This document shows, in pieces, positions 8,886-17,024 of a stretch of 38,070 bases of DNA (position 1 is the stretch's first letter; each line of letters opens with the position of its first letter). The notes under the pieces are model-generated. The model ran no database searches, was not told the DNA's origin, and worked only from the letters and a program-made list of their open reading frames with translations. The stretch covers positions 1 to 38,070 of the forward strand of contig RFYV01000030.1 of the NCBI GenBank assembly GCA_009921265.1, in the 5' to 3' direction. Source of the DNA: Betaproteobacteria bacterium (GTDB lineage Bacteria; Pseudomonadota; Gammaproteobacteria; Burkholderiales; Burkholderiaceae_C). The position numbers and the translations under genes are program-made.

Positions 8886-10151
8886 ATGGCCGAAAAAAAA
8901 GGCTCTTCCTCGGAAAAATCGCTTTATTGCTCTTTTTGTGGCAAAAGCCAACATGAAGTCAAAAAGTTAATTGCAGGCCCGTCAGTTTTTATTTGCGATG
9001 AATGCATTGACTTATGTAACGAAATCATCCGAGATGAATTGCCTTCGCAAGAATTGGCACGTGAGGCGCGCGGCGACTTACCCACTCCCATAGAAATCAA
9101 AACCAATCTTGATCAATACGTCATTGGTCAAGAACCTGCGAAGCGTGCGTTATCGGTTGCTGTTTATAATCATTACAAACGTTTGCGCCACAAAGAAACT
9201 GCAAAAAAAGAAGAAGTCGAACTCACCAAAAGTAATATTTTGTTGATCGGACCTACAGGCTCTGGCAAAACATTGTTGGCACAAACCATGGCGCGTATGC
9301 TTAATGTGCCTTTTGTGATGGCGGATGCAACCACGCTGACTGAGGCGGGTTATGTGGGCGAGGATGTTGAAAACATCATTCAAAAACTTTTACAAAATTG
9401 CAATTACGATATTGAGCGTGCACAACGCGGTATTGTTTACATCGACGAGATAGACAAAATTTCTCGCAAATCAGACAACCCATCTATTACGCGTGATGTG
9501 TCGGGTGAGGGTGTTCAGCAAGCCTTGCTCAAATTGATTGAAGGAACAATGGCCAGCGTTCCTCCTCAGGGCGGTCGCAAACATCCCAATCAAGATTTTT
9601 TACAAGTTGATACCACCAATATTTTATTTATTTGTGGTGGCGCGTTTGCAGGCTTAGAAAAAGTCATCGAGAGTCGTACAGAAGCCTCAGGTATTGGCTT
9701 TGGTGCAACCGTCAAAAGCAAAAAAGATCGAAGCCTTTCGCAGTTGTTTGGCGATGTGCAACCCGAAGACCTCATAAAATTTGGTTTGATTCCAGAGTTG
9801 GTGGGTCGATTGCCAGTGGTCGCAACTCTTAATGAGCTTACCGAAGAAGCATTGATTCAAATTCTCACCGAGCCCAAAAACGCGTTGCTCAAACAATACG
9901 GTAAGTTATTGGACATGGAAGGGGTGGAGTTGGAAATTCGCCCTGCAGCGCTCAAGGCTATTGCAAAAAAAGCCCTTGAGCGAAAAACAGGTGCTCGCGG
10001 ATTGAGATCCATACTTGAACAATCGCTAATTGACACCATGTTCGAATTACCCAACTCTTCCAATGTGGAAAAGGTGGTTGTTGAAGAAGCCACGATTATC
10101 GAAAACAAGCCCCCTTTGCTGGTTTACCGAGAGGAAGCCAAGAAAGCTTAA
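8886..10151 (+). CDS. clpX: ATP-dependent Clp protease ATP-binding subunit ClpX
   Basis: 421-residue AAA+ unfoldase that recognises tagged substrates and threads them into ClpP. The N-terminal C4 zinc-binding domain uses Cys15, Cys18, Cys37 and Cys40. Walker A is GPTGSGKT (122-129), the aromatic pore loop GYVGED is at 155-160, and Walker B is VYIDEID (184-190). The ClpP-docking loop appears as GIGFGA, the family's IGF tripeptide region. A GGA ribosome site lies 6 bases before the ATG. The 101-base gap after clpP holds a TATATA sequence that could serve an internal promoter, but no sure promoter could be drawn. Confidence 0.98.
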   Translation: MAEKKGSSSEKSLYCSFCGKSQHEVKKLIAGPSVFICDECIDLCNEIIRDELPSQELAREARGDLPTPIEIKTNLDQYVIGQEPAKRALSVAVYNHYKRLRHKETAKKEEVELTKSNILLIGPTGSGKTLLAQTMARMLNVPFVMADATTLTEAGYVGEDVENIIQKLLQNCNYDIERAQRGIVYIDEIDKISRKSDNPSITRDVSGEGVQQALLKLIEGTMASVPPQGGRKHPNQDFLQVDTTNILFICGGAFAGLEKVIESRTEASGIGFGATVKSKKDRSLSQLFGDVQPEDLIKFGLIPELVGRLPVVATLNELTEEALIQILTEPKNALLKQYGKLLDMEGVELEIRPAALKAIAKKALERKTGARGLRSILEQSLIDTMFELPNSSNVEKVVVEEATIIENKPPLLVYREEAKKA

Positions 10152-10208
10152 TTGCATAGGAACAGTGTTCAAACAACAACTGTCCCTTTTTTCATGGAAA
10201 TAAAACAA

Positions 10209-12623
10209 ATGTCTGGACAAACACCCTTACCACCCACACCCATCGAGCTGCCATTGTTGCCATTGCGCGATGTGGTTGTGTTTCCACACATGGTGATTCC
10301 ATTATTTGTGGGTCGCCCCAAAAGCATCAAAGCATTGGAAATTGCAATGGCGGCAGAACGCGCCATTATGTTGGTTGCACAAAAGGCCGCGGCTAAAGAC
10401 GAACCTGTTGTGTCGGATATGTTTGAAGTGGGTTGCCTTGCAACGATTTTGCAAATGCTCAAACTTCCCGACGGCACAGTCAAAGTTTTGGTCGAAGGGC
10501 AACAACGTGCATGCGTAAATCGCATTGATGATGGCGAAACACATTTTGTGGCTAACGTCACGCCTGTGATGGCTGAAGTGGACACCACCAATGAAAATGA
10601 AATTGAAGCTTTGCGTCGCGCAGTGATGCAACAGTTTGATCAATACGTCAAATTAAACAAAAAAATTCCACCCGAAATTTTGACTTCGATTTCTAGCATT
10701 GATGATGCCGGTCGTTTGGCTGACACGATTGCTGCGCATTTGCCACTCAAATTAGAGAACAAGCAATTGGTTCTTGATTTGTCGGTGGTCAAAGATCGAC
10801 TCGAAAATCTTTTTTCACAACTTGAGCGTGAGGTTGATATTTTGAATGTCGACAAACGCATTCGTGGGCGCGTTAAGCGTCAGATGGAAAAAAATCAACG
10901 CGATTTTTATTTAAACGAACAAGTCAAGGCGATTCAAAAAGAATTGGGCGAGGGTGAAGAGGGCGCTGACATTGAAGAGATTGAAAAGAAAATTAAAGCG
11001 GCGCGTATGCCTGCGGATGCTCGCAAAAAAGCAGATGCAGAGTTGAAGAAACTTAAATTGATGTCGCCTATGTCGGCCGAGGCGAGTGTGGTTCGCAATT
11101 ACATCGATGTGTTGGTGAGCTTGCCTTGGAGCAAAAAAACCAAAATTAAACATGACTTGATCAATGCAGAAGGCGTGTTGAATGAAGATCATTACGGCCT
11201 TGAAAAAGTCAAAGACCGCATTTTGGAATATTTGGCGGTACAACAACGCGTTGACAAAGTTAAGGCGCCTATCTTATGTTTGGTAGGCCCTCCTGGCGTG
11301 GGTAAAACCTCGTTGGGTCAATCCATTGCAAAGGCCACAGGGCGCAAGTATGTGCGCATGGCCTTGGGTGGTATGCGCGATGAGGCTGAAATTCGCGGAC
11401 ATCGCAGAACCTACATTGGCGCATTGCCAGGTAAGTTGTTGCAAAATTTAACCAAGGTCAATACTCGTAATCCACTTTATTTGTTGGATGAAATTGACAA
11501 GCTCGGTTCGGATTTTCGTGGCGACCCCAGCAGCGCATTGCTCGAGGTGTTAGATCCTGAGCAAAATCACACATTCAATGATCACTACGTAGAAGTTGAT
11601 TTTGATTTGAGCGACGTGATGTTTGTCGCAACGTCCAACTCAATGAATATTCCTCCTGCATTGCTCGATCGCATGGAAGTGATTCGTTTGTCGGGTTACA
11701 CCGAAGACGAAAAAACCAATATTGCAATTAAGTATTTGATACCTAAGCAATTGGAAAACAACGGACTCAAAAATGAAGAACTTCTGATTGATGAGACCGC
11801 TGTAAGAGATATCGTTCGTTATTACACACGCGAAGCTGGCGTTCGTTCCTTAGAGCGCGAGATTTCAAAAATTTGTCGCAAGGTTGTTAAAGCCTTGCAA
11901 CTTAAAAAGTTGAAGCCGCAAGTTAAGGTGAATGATAAAAACCTGCATGACTTTTTGAGTGTGCGTAAATTTAATTACGGACGTGCAGAGCAACAAAATC
12001 AAGTGGGCCAAGTGGTTGGTTTGGCGTGGACTGAAGTTGGTGGTGATTTACTTACCATTGAAGCGGCCATCATGCCCGGCAAAGGAAAAATCACTTGTAC
12101 GGGTTCACTCGGTGATGTGATGAAAGAATCGGTGGAAGCCGCTCGCACCGTTGTGAGAAGTCGCTCTGTAGGCTTGGGTATCAAGGATGAAGTCTTTGAA
12201 AAGAAAGACATTCATATTCACGTGCCTGACGGCGCAACGCCCAAAGATGGCCCCAGCGCCGGTGCGGCAATGACTACTGCTTTGGTGTCTGCTATTACTG
12301 GAATTCCAGTGCGAAGTGACGTGGCGATGACGGGTGAAATCACCTTGCGTGGCGAAGTCACGGCGATTGGCGGGCTCAAAGAAAAGTTATTGGCGGCTTT
12401 GCGCGGTGGTATCAAAACGGTTTTAATCCCCGAAGAAAACCTCAAAGATTTACAAGAAATTCCTGATAACGTCAAGGAAGGCTTGGAAATTTTGCCAGTC
12501 AAATGGATCGATAAGGTGCTGGAATTGGCGCTGGAGAGAGTGCCCATGCCGCTGACTGATGAAGAAGCGATTGCGCAGGCTACACCTCCCGCAAAAACTG
12601 AAACTTTGGCCATCAAGCATTGA
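10209..12623 (+). CDS. lon: ATP-dependent protease Lon (LonA type)
   Basis: Homo-oligomeric AAA+ serine protease for misfolded and regulatory proteins. From ATG 10209 it has 804 residues. An N-terminal substrate-binding domain begins LPLLPLRDVVVFPHMV. Walker A is GPPGVGKT (360-367), Walker B is in NPLYLLDEIDKLG, and the protease domain has the Ser683-Lys726 catalytic dyad (DGPSAG and GGLKEK). An in-frame TTG at 10152, right after the clpX stop, would add 19 residues unlike known Lon N-termini, so it was not chosen; GGA 11 bases upstream of 10209 gives a modest ribosome site. It is the last gene of the tig-clpP-clpX-lon block. Confidence 0.97.
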   Translation: MSGQTPLPPTPIELPLLPLRDVVVFPHMVIPLFVGRPKSIKALEIAMAAERAIMLVAQKAAAKDEPVVSDMFEVGCLATILQMLKLPDGTVKVLVEGQQRACVNRIDDGETHFVANVTPVMAEVDTTNENEIEALRRAVMQQFDQYVKLNKKIPPEILTSISSIDDAGRLADTIAAHLPLKLENKQLVLDLSVVKDRLENLFSQLEREVDILNVDKRIRGRVKRQMEKNQRDFYLNEQVKAIQKELGEGEEGADIEEIEKKIKAARMPADARKKADAELKKLKLMSPMSAEASVVRNYIDVLVSLPWSKKTKIKHDLINAEGVLNEDHYGLEKVKDRILEYLAVQQRVDKVKAPILCLVGPPGVGKTSLGQSIAKATGRKYVRMALGGMRDEAEIRGHRRTYIGALPGKLLQNLTKVNTRNPLYLLDEIDKLGSDFRGDPSSALLEVLDPEQNHTFNDHYVEVDFDLSDVMFVATSNSMNIPPALLDRMEVIRLSGYTEDEKTNIAIKYLIPKQLENNGLKNEELLIDETAVRDIVRYYTREAGVRSLEREISKICRKVVKALQLKKLKPQVKVNDKNLHDFLSVRKFNYGRAEQQNQVGQVVGLAWTEVGGDLLTIEAAIMPGKGKITCTGSLGDVMKESVEAARTVVRSRSVGLGIKDEVFEKKDIHIHVPDGATPKDGPSAGAAMTTALVSAITGIPVRSDVAMTGEITLRGEVTAIGGLKEKLLAALRGGIKTVLIPEENLKDLQEIPDNVKEGLEILPVKWIDKVLELALERVPMPLTDEEAIAQATPPAKTETLAIKH

Positions 12624-12666
12624 CACAAGAGGATTTGTGGGGACGATGAGCCCAATTATTTTGGGT

Positions 12667-12672
12667 TATAAT
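12667..12672 (+). promoter_or_regulatory. -10 element for tRNA-Gly
   Basis: Perfect TATAAT 14 bases upstream of the tRNA-Gly 5' end, in the lon-tRNA gap. No recognisable -35 is present at 17 bases. Confidence 0.45.
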
Positions 12673-12686
12673 TCTTTTCCTCCATT

Positions 12687-12762
12687 GCGGGAGTAGCTCA
12701 GTTGGTAGAGCGCAACCTTGCCAAGGTTGAGGTCGAGAGTTCGAGACTCTTCTCCCGCTCCA
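12687..12762 (+). tRNA. tRNA-Gly (anticodon GCC)
   Basis: 76-nucleotide cloverleaf. Acceptor GCGGGAG pairs with CTCCCGC, the D-arm is GCTCAGTTGGTAGAGC, the anticodon stem-loop CAACC-TTGCCAA-GGTTG reads GCC, the T-arm is GAGAGTTCGAGACTCTT, the discriminator is T and CCA is encoded. Confidence 0.96.
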
Positions 12763-12772
12763 AATTTAAAAA

Positions 12773-12796
12773 GGGAAGCACATGCTTCCCTTTTTT
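12773..12796 (+). terminator. Strong intrinsic terminator between tRNA-Gly and tRNA-Cys
   Basis: GGGAAGC (12773-12779) pairs perfectly with GCTTCCC (12784-12790) around a four-base loop. It is flanked by an A-run upstream and TTTTTT (12791-12796) downstream. The symmetry of A-run and T-run makes it potentially bidirectional. It lies 10 bases after tRNA-Gly and 13 bases before tRNA-Cys. Confidence 0.88.
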
Positions 12797-12809
12797 GTCG
12801 AAGAATAAC

Positions 12810-12883
12810 GGCGCGATAGCAAAGCGGTTATGCACCGGATTGCAAATCCGTGTAGGTCGGTTCGACTCCGGCTCGCGCCTCCA
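12810..12883 (+). tRNA. tRNA-Cys (anticodon GCA)
   Basis: 74-nucleotide cloverleaf. Acceptor GGCGCGA pairs with TCGCGCC, the anticodon stem-loop CCGGA-TTGCAAA-TCCGT reads GCA, the T-arm is GTCGGTTCGACTCCGGC, the discriminator is T (a tRNA-Cys identity base) and CCA is encoded. With a terminator just upstream it must depend on read-through or a promoter hidden in the 13-base gap and terminator region. Confidence 0.95.
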
Positions 12884-12953
12884 CCTTTAAAGAATCTCAA
12901 TCTCATGCCGATTCTTAGATATCGCTTACTAGCTTTATCCATTTTTCAACGAC

Positions 12954-13169
12954 ATGAGAATCAATGCGGTCAGCATCAATAGTGCCTTGAATCGGACACA
13001 AGGTCCGATTAAGAAAATATCTGCAATTACCAAGCCCACCACGTTTGCGGTTGAAGAGGTGTCGGACGATTTGTCGAGCATAGAGCCTGCGCAAGTAGAA
13101 ACGCAAAACAAACATAAAGCTAATAACCGACTCGATATGTTGGGTGGTGAAGTGGACGTTTGGGTTTAG
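12954..13169 (+). CDS. Doubtful small hypothetical protein
   Basis: 71-residue ORF beginning MRINAVSINSALNRTQG and ending GGEVDVWV. I do not recognise the family. It has no membrane segment or signal peptide. Composition is hydrophilic, rich in Asn, Ser, Glu and Lys. The ribosome site is weak. Its 5' part contains the 21-base perfect inverted repeat, which is unusual inside a coding region. An overlapping minus-strand frame of 66 codons is equally possible, so neither may be real. Confidence 0.2.
   Translation: MRINAVSINSALNRTQGPIKKISAITKPTTFAVEEVSDDLSSIEPAQVETQNKHKANNRLDMLGGEVDVWV
12990..13010. repeat. Perfect 8-bp inverted repeat with 5-base loop
   Basis: AATCGGAC (12990-12997) and GTCCGATT (13003-13010) are perfect complements separated by ACAAG. 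No T-run follows on either strand, so it is not a classical terminator; it could be an operator or an RNA hairpin. Confidence 0.6.
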
Positions 13170-13190
13170 ATTTTTTGCGCTTAAACAATC

Positions 13191-14186
13191 TTAATCGGCT
13201 TTGACTTTTCCGGCTATCACCACGGGGCGCCATCTTTCAATTTCACTTGCGATGAATTTCCCCAATGCCTCTGGCGTGGTGGGCATGGCTTGCGCGCCTT
13301 CGGCTTGCAGCCTGCTTTTGAGATCGGGTGAATTAAGGCTGTTGTTGATGGGCGTGTTGAGTTGTTGAATGATGGCGGGTGGAGTGCCTGCAGGAGCCAC
13401 GATGGAATACCACTGATCGGCTTCAAAATTAGTAATGGAAGCGAGGCCGCTTTCTGCAACGGTGGGTACATCGGGCATGCTGGTCAATCTTTTTTGGCTA
13501 GATACTGCGATGGCTTTGAGTTGTCCGCTTTTAACAAATGACATAACGGCAGGCGCACCACTGAAGATCAATTGAATTTGCCCTGCAACCAAATCAGTAA
13601 CGGCAGGTAGGGTGCCGCGATAGGGCACGTGCACAATTAACGTTTGCCCTTGTAGTTTGAAATATTCCATGGCAATGTGTGCCGCACTGCCATTGCCACC
13701 TGACCCATAGTTGAATTGATTGGGTTTGAGTTGAAGCGCAGCGACCAATTCTTTGAAATTGTTAGCAGGAACGCTGGGATGTACCGCCAAAACATTGGGA
13801 ACTTTTGCAATCCACGCAACGGGTGAAAAACTTTTGATGGGGTGGTAGGGTAGTGATGAATAAATAGAAGGTGTCACAACCAATGTACCAATATGACCCA
13901 TTAACAATGTGTATCCATCTGCAGGTGACTTGGCTACTTTGTCAGCGCCTAGTGAACCACCCGCGCCTGGAACATTTTCAATCACAACGGCTTGGCCCCA
14001 TGCTTCGGTTATTTTTTGTCCGATGGCGCGTGCCAATATATCCTTGCTACCCCCTGGCGTAAAAGGCACAACTAAACGAATGGTCTTGCTTAGATAGTTT
14101 TGTGCATGAGACGGATTGATAAAAAAAGAAGCCATCACTACAATTGAAATTGCAATAAAAAAACGATGAAGTAATTGAGTCATCAT
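13191..14186 (-). CDS. Bug/TctC-family tripartite tricarboxylate receptor (1)
   Basis: 331-residue periplasmic solute-binding protein that captures a small carboxylate or related organic solute for a tripartite tricarboxylate (TctABC-type) transporter or for signalling. A signal peptide spans about residues 1-28, ending PSHA before QNYLS. Family landmarks are RLVVPFTPGG near the mature N-terminus, NVPGAGGSLGADKVAKS, the SPADGYTLLMG ligand-loop motif and HVPYRGTLPAVTDL. The ATG at 14186 overlaps the stop of the upstream decayed hydrolase gene (TGATG), so the two were cotranscribed and coupled; a second ATG at 14183 is also possible. No TctA/TctB membrane subunits occur in the window, so it is an orphan receptor here. 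Confidence 0.9.
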   Translation of the reverse strand: MMTQLLHRFFIAISIVVMASFFINPSHAQNYLSKTIRLVVPFTPGGSKDILARAIGQKITEAWGQAVVIENVPGAGGSLGADKVAKSPADGYTLLMGHIGTLVVTPSIYSSLPYHPIKSFSPVAWIAKVPNVLAVHPSVPANNFKELVAALQLKPNQFNYGSGGNGSAAHIAMEYFKLQGQTLIVHVPYRGTLPAVTDLVAGQIQLIFSGAPAVMSFVKSGQLKAIAVSSQKRLTSMPDVPTVAESGLASITNFEADQWYSIVAPAGTPPAIIQQLNTPINNSLNSPDLKSRLQAEGAQAMPTTPEALGKFIASEIERWRPVVIAGKVKAD

Positions 14187-14987
14187 CAAAATTTGGTGGA
14201 TTCACCTGGCTTTAGTGGATAGACTAGAGTCACACTACCTCGCATGGTATTACTGAATTCTGCTACTGTTCCTTTTGCTAAAGGATTAACACCATAGTGC
14301 ATTGGAATCACATATTTAGCCTTGAAAAATTCTTTGATTGCATAAGCCGTATTAACGGGGCTCATGGTGAAGTTGCCGCCAATGGGCACCATGATTAAAT
14401 CGGGTTTGTAGTACTCACCAATTAATTTCATATCACCAGACAAACCTGTGTCACCCATGTGATAAATTTTAAATCCTTTTTCGAGTTCGATGATGTAACC
14501 TAGGGGTTCACCGCCCACGTGTGTTTCTTCTTTTCCTGTCGCAGGATTTTTCTAAACCAATACCGACGACTGTTCTGCGCGAACCGCCGTGACCTTGACG
14601 CCAGCTGTGTGCTCAATCATTGCTGATTTATTGAGTCGAGGTAATAACTCAGGTGGCAAGATACCAAGCAATGCAGCTGACTGATTTAAGTCACCAGGCG
14701 CATACATTTTGTCTTGATTGAGCTGAGCAATGGCAGGCGCATCTGCGATGTGATCTAAATGTCCGTGCATGACGAGCAACACATCTACCTTACCCAAATT
14801 TTCTAAATTTTTAAAGTAAGCAGGTGTAGTTGGATTTGTTTTTAACCATGGGTTAATAATAATATTTTTCCTTTGGGTGTTTTAATTTTGAATGCTGATT
14901 AACCTAACCAAAAAACCTCTGTGGTTTGAGCCATTGAGCAATTTTAAAAAAATCGAATAAAAGGCCAATCAAAGCTTTATAAATCAT
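14186..14987 (-). pseudogene. Decayed metallo-beta-lactamase-fold hydrolase (UPF0173-like)
   Basis: Remnant of a secreted metal-dependent hydrolase. Reading from ATG 14987 (AGGAG 5 bases upstream) gives a hydrophobic leader (MIYKALIGLLFDFFK). The frame must then change to reach AQTTEVFWLG. A TAA at 14901-14899 follows where relatives have Gln before SAFKIKTPKGK. A one-base loss in the A5 run at 14869-14865 moves the frame to IIINPWLKTNP. The zinc motif HGHLDH is intact. A TAG at 14554-14552 interrupts just before KNPATGKEETHVGGEP, and the C-terminal 110 residues (HMGDTGL, PIGGNF, HYGVNP) then stay open to the TGA at 14186. Four separate lesions indicate real decay rather than one sequencing error. 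No product longer than about 110 residues is possible. Confidence 0.88.
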
Positions 14988-15011
14988 GGTGACTCCTGAA
15001 TGCGAACGTTG

Positions 15012-15025
15012 AGTTAAGCTTAACT
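15012..15025. promoter_or_regulatory. Perfect 14-bp palindrome between divergent units
   Basis: AGTTAAGCTTAACT is fully self-complementary. It lies in the 96-base region between the decayed hydrolase-Bug unit (minus) and the next Bug gene (plus), with a TAAAAT -10-like sequence at 15026-15031 next to it. It is a likely operator for a dimeric regulator; the regulator gene is not in view. Confidence 0.5.
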
Positions 15026-15083
15026 TAAAATAGGTTTGGAGCCTATGATTCTTAACGTGTCGTTCGTTGTTCTAAAGGTTGGT

Positions 15084-16043
15084 ATGAAACATATTATTGG
15101 GTACTTGAGTTTGCTTTTTTTTGCGGCACCTGTGCTTGCTCAGGATGTTTACCCTAATCGACCCATCCGATTGATTGTTGGATATACCCCAGGAGGCGCA
15201 ACCGACATCGTGGCCAGAAGTTTGGCGGTTAAGCTGCAAGAAACTTTGGGGCAGCCGGTCATTGTTGAAAACAAATCAGGCGCGAGCAGCAATATAGCAT
15301 CTGAGTTTGTGGCGCGCAGTGCGCCCGATGGCTATACCTTGTTGTTGGGGACTATTGCCAATGCCACCAATATGACGGCATACAAAAACATGGGTTATGA
15401 CACCATGACTGATTTTGTACACATCACGCAAACCATGACTGCGCCTTCTGTGTTAGCTATTCATCCATCGGTGCCTGCAAAAAATCTTAAAGAATTTTTA
15501 GAATATGCCAAAAAAAATCCAGGACGAATTGCGTTTTCTAGCAGTGGCAATGGGGGCTCGCCACACTTGGCGGGTGAACTATTAAAAATGCGGGTGGGTT
15601 TAGATTTTATCCATGTGCCATACAAAGGCGCGTCGCCTGCCTTGGCTGATTTATTAAGTGGTCAAGTGCAAATGAGTTTCCAAACCGCTTTATCAGCAAT
15701 CCCACATTTAAAAAGTGGTAAGTTGAATGTGATTGCAGTGGCGTCTAAAAAAAGAATGATGGCGATGCCACAAATACCAACAATGTCTGAAGCGGGCTTG
15801 CCTGATTTTGAAGTGTCGAGTTGGAATGGATTGATGGCGCCTGCAAAAACGCCACCCGCTATTGTGAATTTACTTTATCAAGCAACGATTAAAGCTTTGA
15901 GCTCCAATGATGTGCGTGAAAAAATGGAGGCTCAAGGTGCAGAGCCCGTTGGGAGTACGCCAGATGAATTTAGAGCCTATGTGAAATCAGAAATCGATAA
16001 ATGGGCTTTGGTGATTACAAAATCGGGCGCTAAGTTCGATTAA
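15084..16043 (+). CDS. Bug/TctC-family tripartite tricarboxylate receptor (2)
   Basis: 319-residue periplasmic receptor starting at ATG 15084, which has AAGG 5 bases upstream and gives a clean signal peptide (MKHIIGYLSLLFFAAPVLA, cleavage before QDVYP). A TTG at 15036 in the same frame would put 16 residues in front of the signal peptide and is rejected. Family features are RLIVGYTPGGATDIVAR, VENKSGASSNIASEFVA, APDGYTLLLG and HVPYKGASPALADL. It is a single-gene plus-strand unit divergent from the decayed hydrolase. Its stop overlaps tail-to-tail with the stop of the next Bug gene. Ligand unknown. Confidence 0.9.
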   Translation: MKHIIGYLSLLFFAAPVLAQDVYPNRPIRLIVGYTPGGATDIVARSLAVKLQETLGQPVIVENKSGASSNIASEFVARSAPDGYTLLLGTIANATNMTAYKNMGYDTMTDFVHITQTMTAPSVLAIHPSVPAKNLKEFLEYAKKNPGRIAFSSSGNGGSPHLAGELLKMRVGLDFIHVPYKGASPALADLLSGQVQMSFQTALSAIPHLKSGKLNVIAVASKKRMMAMPQIPTMSEAGLPDFEVSSWNGLMAPAKTPPAIVNLLYQATIKALSSNDVREKMEAQGAEPVGSTPDEFRAYVKSEIDKWALVITKSGAKFD

Positions 16044-17023
16044 AACGTGACTTTGACTTTGGTTAAAAGTTCACGCCAACTTTTTAATTCTTCATTGATC
16101 TCTTGACGAAACGCGTCAGATTTAACATTGGTTAATTCAAAACCAAGTCCCATTAATTTTTCTTTAATCTCGGGCTCCGCCATCACCTTGCTGATGGCTA
16201 TCTCATAAATATTGATGATGGCTTTGGGTGTGCCTGCTGCAACAAAAAAACCACCCCATGTTTCGACGACAAAACCTTTGTATCCTGATTCGATAGCCGT
16301 TGGTACATTGGGTAATGCATTCATGCGTTGTGCAGAGGTGACAACTATTCCTTTGAGTTTTCCGCCTTTGATCATGCTGACTGCTGTGGGCGCTGAGACG
16401 CTTGCAAATTGAACTTGCGCACCCATGGCGCTGTTGAGCGCGGGGGCTGCGCCTGCGTATGGAATGTGTCTGATCTTGGCGTTGGCTAAGAGTGTGAGTA
16501 ATCGTTCCGCCGCTAAATGCGGAATTGATCCTAAACCTGGAGAAGAAAACGTCACGTCTTGTTTGTTGGAGAGTGCAACCAATTCGGCTAATGTATTGGC
16601 TGGAAAATCAGGATGTGCAACCAAGATATTGGATTGAGTAAAAAATTTTCCAATCGGTGCCAAGTCTTTGTCAACGTCGTATCCAGCATCTGGATTGATG
16701 AGTTGATTGGCAAGCATGGAGTTGGAGTTAACAAAAATAATGTGTCCATCGGGTTTTGATGCGGCCACATATTTAGTTGCAACGCCAGAGCTTGCACCCG
16801 GTCTGTTTTCAACAATCACAGGTCTACCGATTAGCGCTGTGAGTCTTTCTGCGACCAAGCGTCCTGCAATATCGACGCCGCCACCAGGCGGAAATCCAAC
16901 CACCATGGTGATTTTTTGACCGGGTATTAAATCGGTTTGCGCTTGTGCAATTAACGAAGCGCTTAGCAAACCAAGGGTAGTAATGGCGCAAGCGATTGAT
17001 TTTGAAATTTTGAGTAATGACAT
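16040..17023 (-). CDS. Bug/TctC-family tripartite tricarboxylate receptor (3)
   Basis: 327-residue periplasmic receptor. The start ATG 17023 has AAGGA upstream and yields the signal peptide MSLLKISKSIACAITTLG...AQA before QTDLIPGQ. In-frame codons up to 17068 lie inside the preceding crotonase gene and add a hydrophilic leader, so they are rejected. Landmarks are MVVGFPPGGGVDIAGRLVA, VENRPGASSGVATKYVA, KPDGHIIFVN (PDGH where most relatives have PDGY) and HIPYAGAAPALN. It starts one base after the crotonase stop, so receptor and enzyme are one operon, which suggests that the receptor's ligand is the enzyme's substrate or a precursor. Confidence 0.9.
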   Translation of the reverse strand: MSLLKISKSIACAITTLGLLSASLIAQAQTDLIPGQKITMVVGFPPGGGVDIAGRLVAERLTALIGRPVIVENRPGASSGVATKYVAASKPDGHIIFVNSNSMLANQLINPDAGYDVDKDLAPIGKFFTQSNILVAHPDFPANTLAELVALSNKQDVTFSSPGLGSIPHLAAERLLTLLANAKIRHIPYAGAAPALNSAMGAQVQFASVSAPTAVSMIKGGKLKGIVVTSAQRMNALPNVPTAIESGYKGFVVETWGGFFVAAGTPKAIINIYEIAISKVMAEPEIKEKLMGLGFELTNVKSDAFRQEINEELKSWRELLTKVKVTF

Positions 17024-17024
17024 T

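Larger units (their letters stand above)
12884..13190. other. Intergenic stretch of about 300 bases, no confident gene
   Basis: Between tRNA-Cys and the convergent Bug receptor gene. It holds a perfect hairpin (12990-13010) and one doubtful small ORF on the plus strand (12954-13169). A TTTTTT run at 13171-13176 lies after that ORF without an obvious stem. No transposase remnant, att-type repeat of the tRNA-Cys 3' end or other RNA gene was recognised. Confidence 0.5.

Noticed and set aside
10152-10208. TTG start for lon directly after the clpX stop
   Set aside because: The extra 19 residues do not match Lon N-termini; ATG 10209 gives the usual MSG...LPLLPLRD beginning.
12915-13115. 66-codon minus-strand ORF in the gap after tRNA-Cys
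   Set aside because: No ribosome site, no recognisable domain, and it overlaps the hairpin and the equally weak plus-strand ORF.
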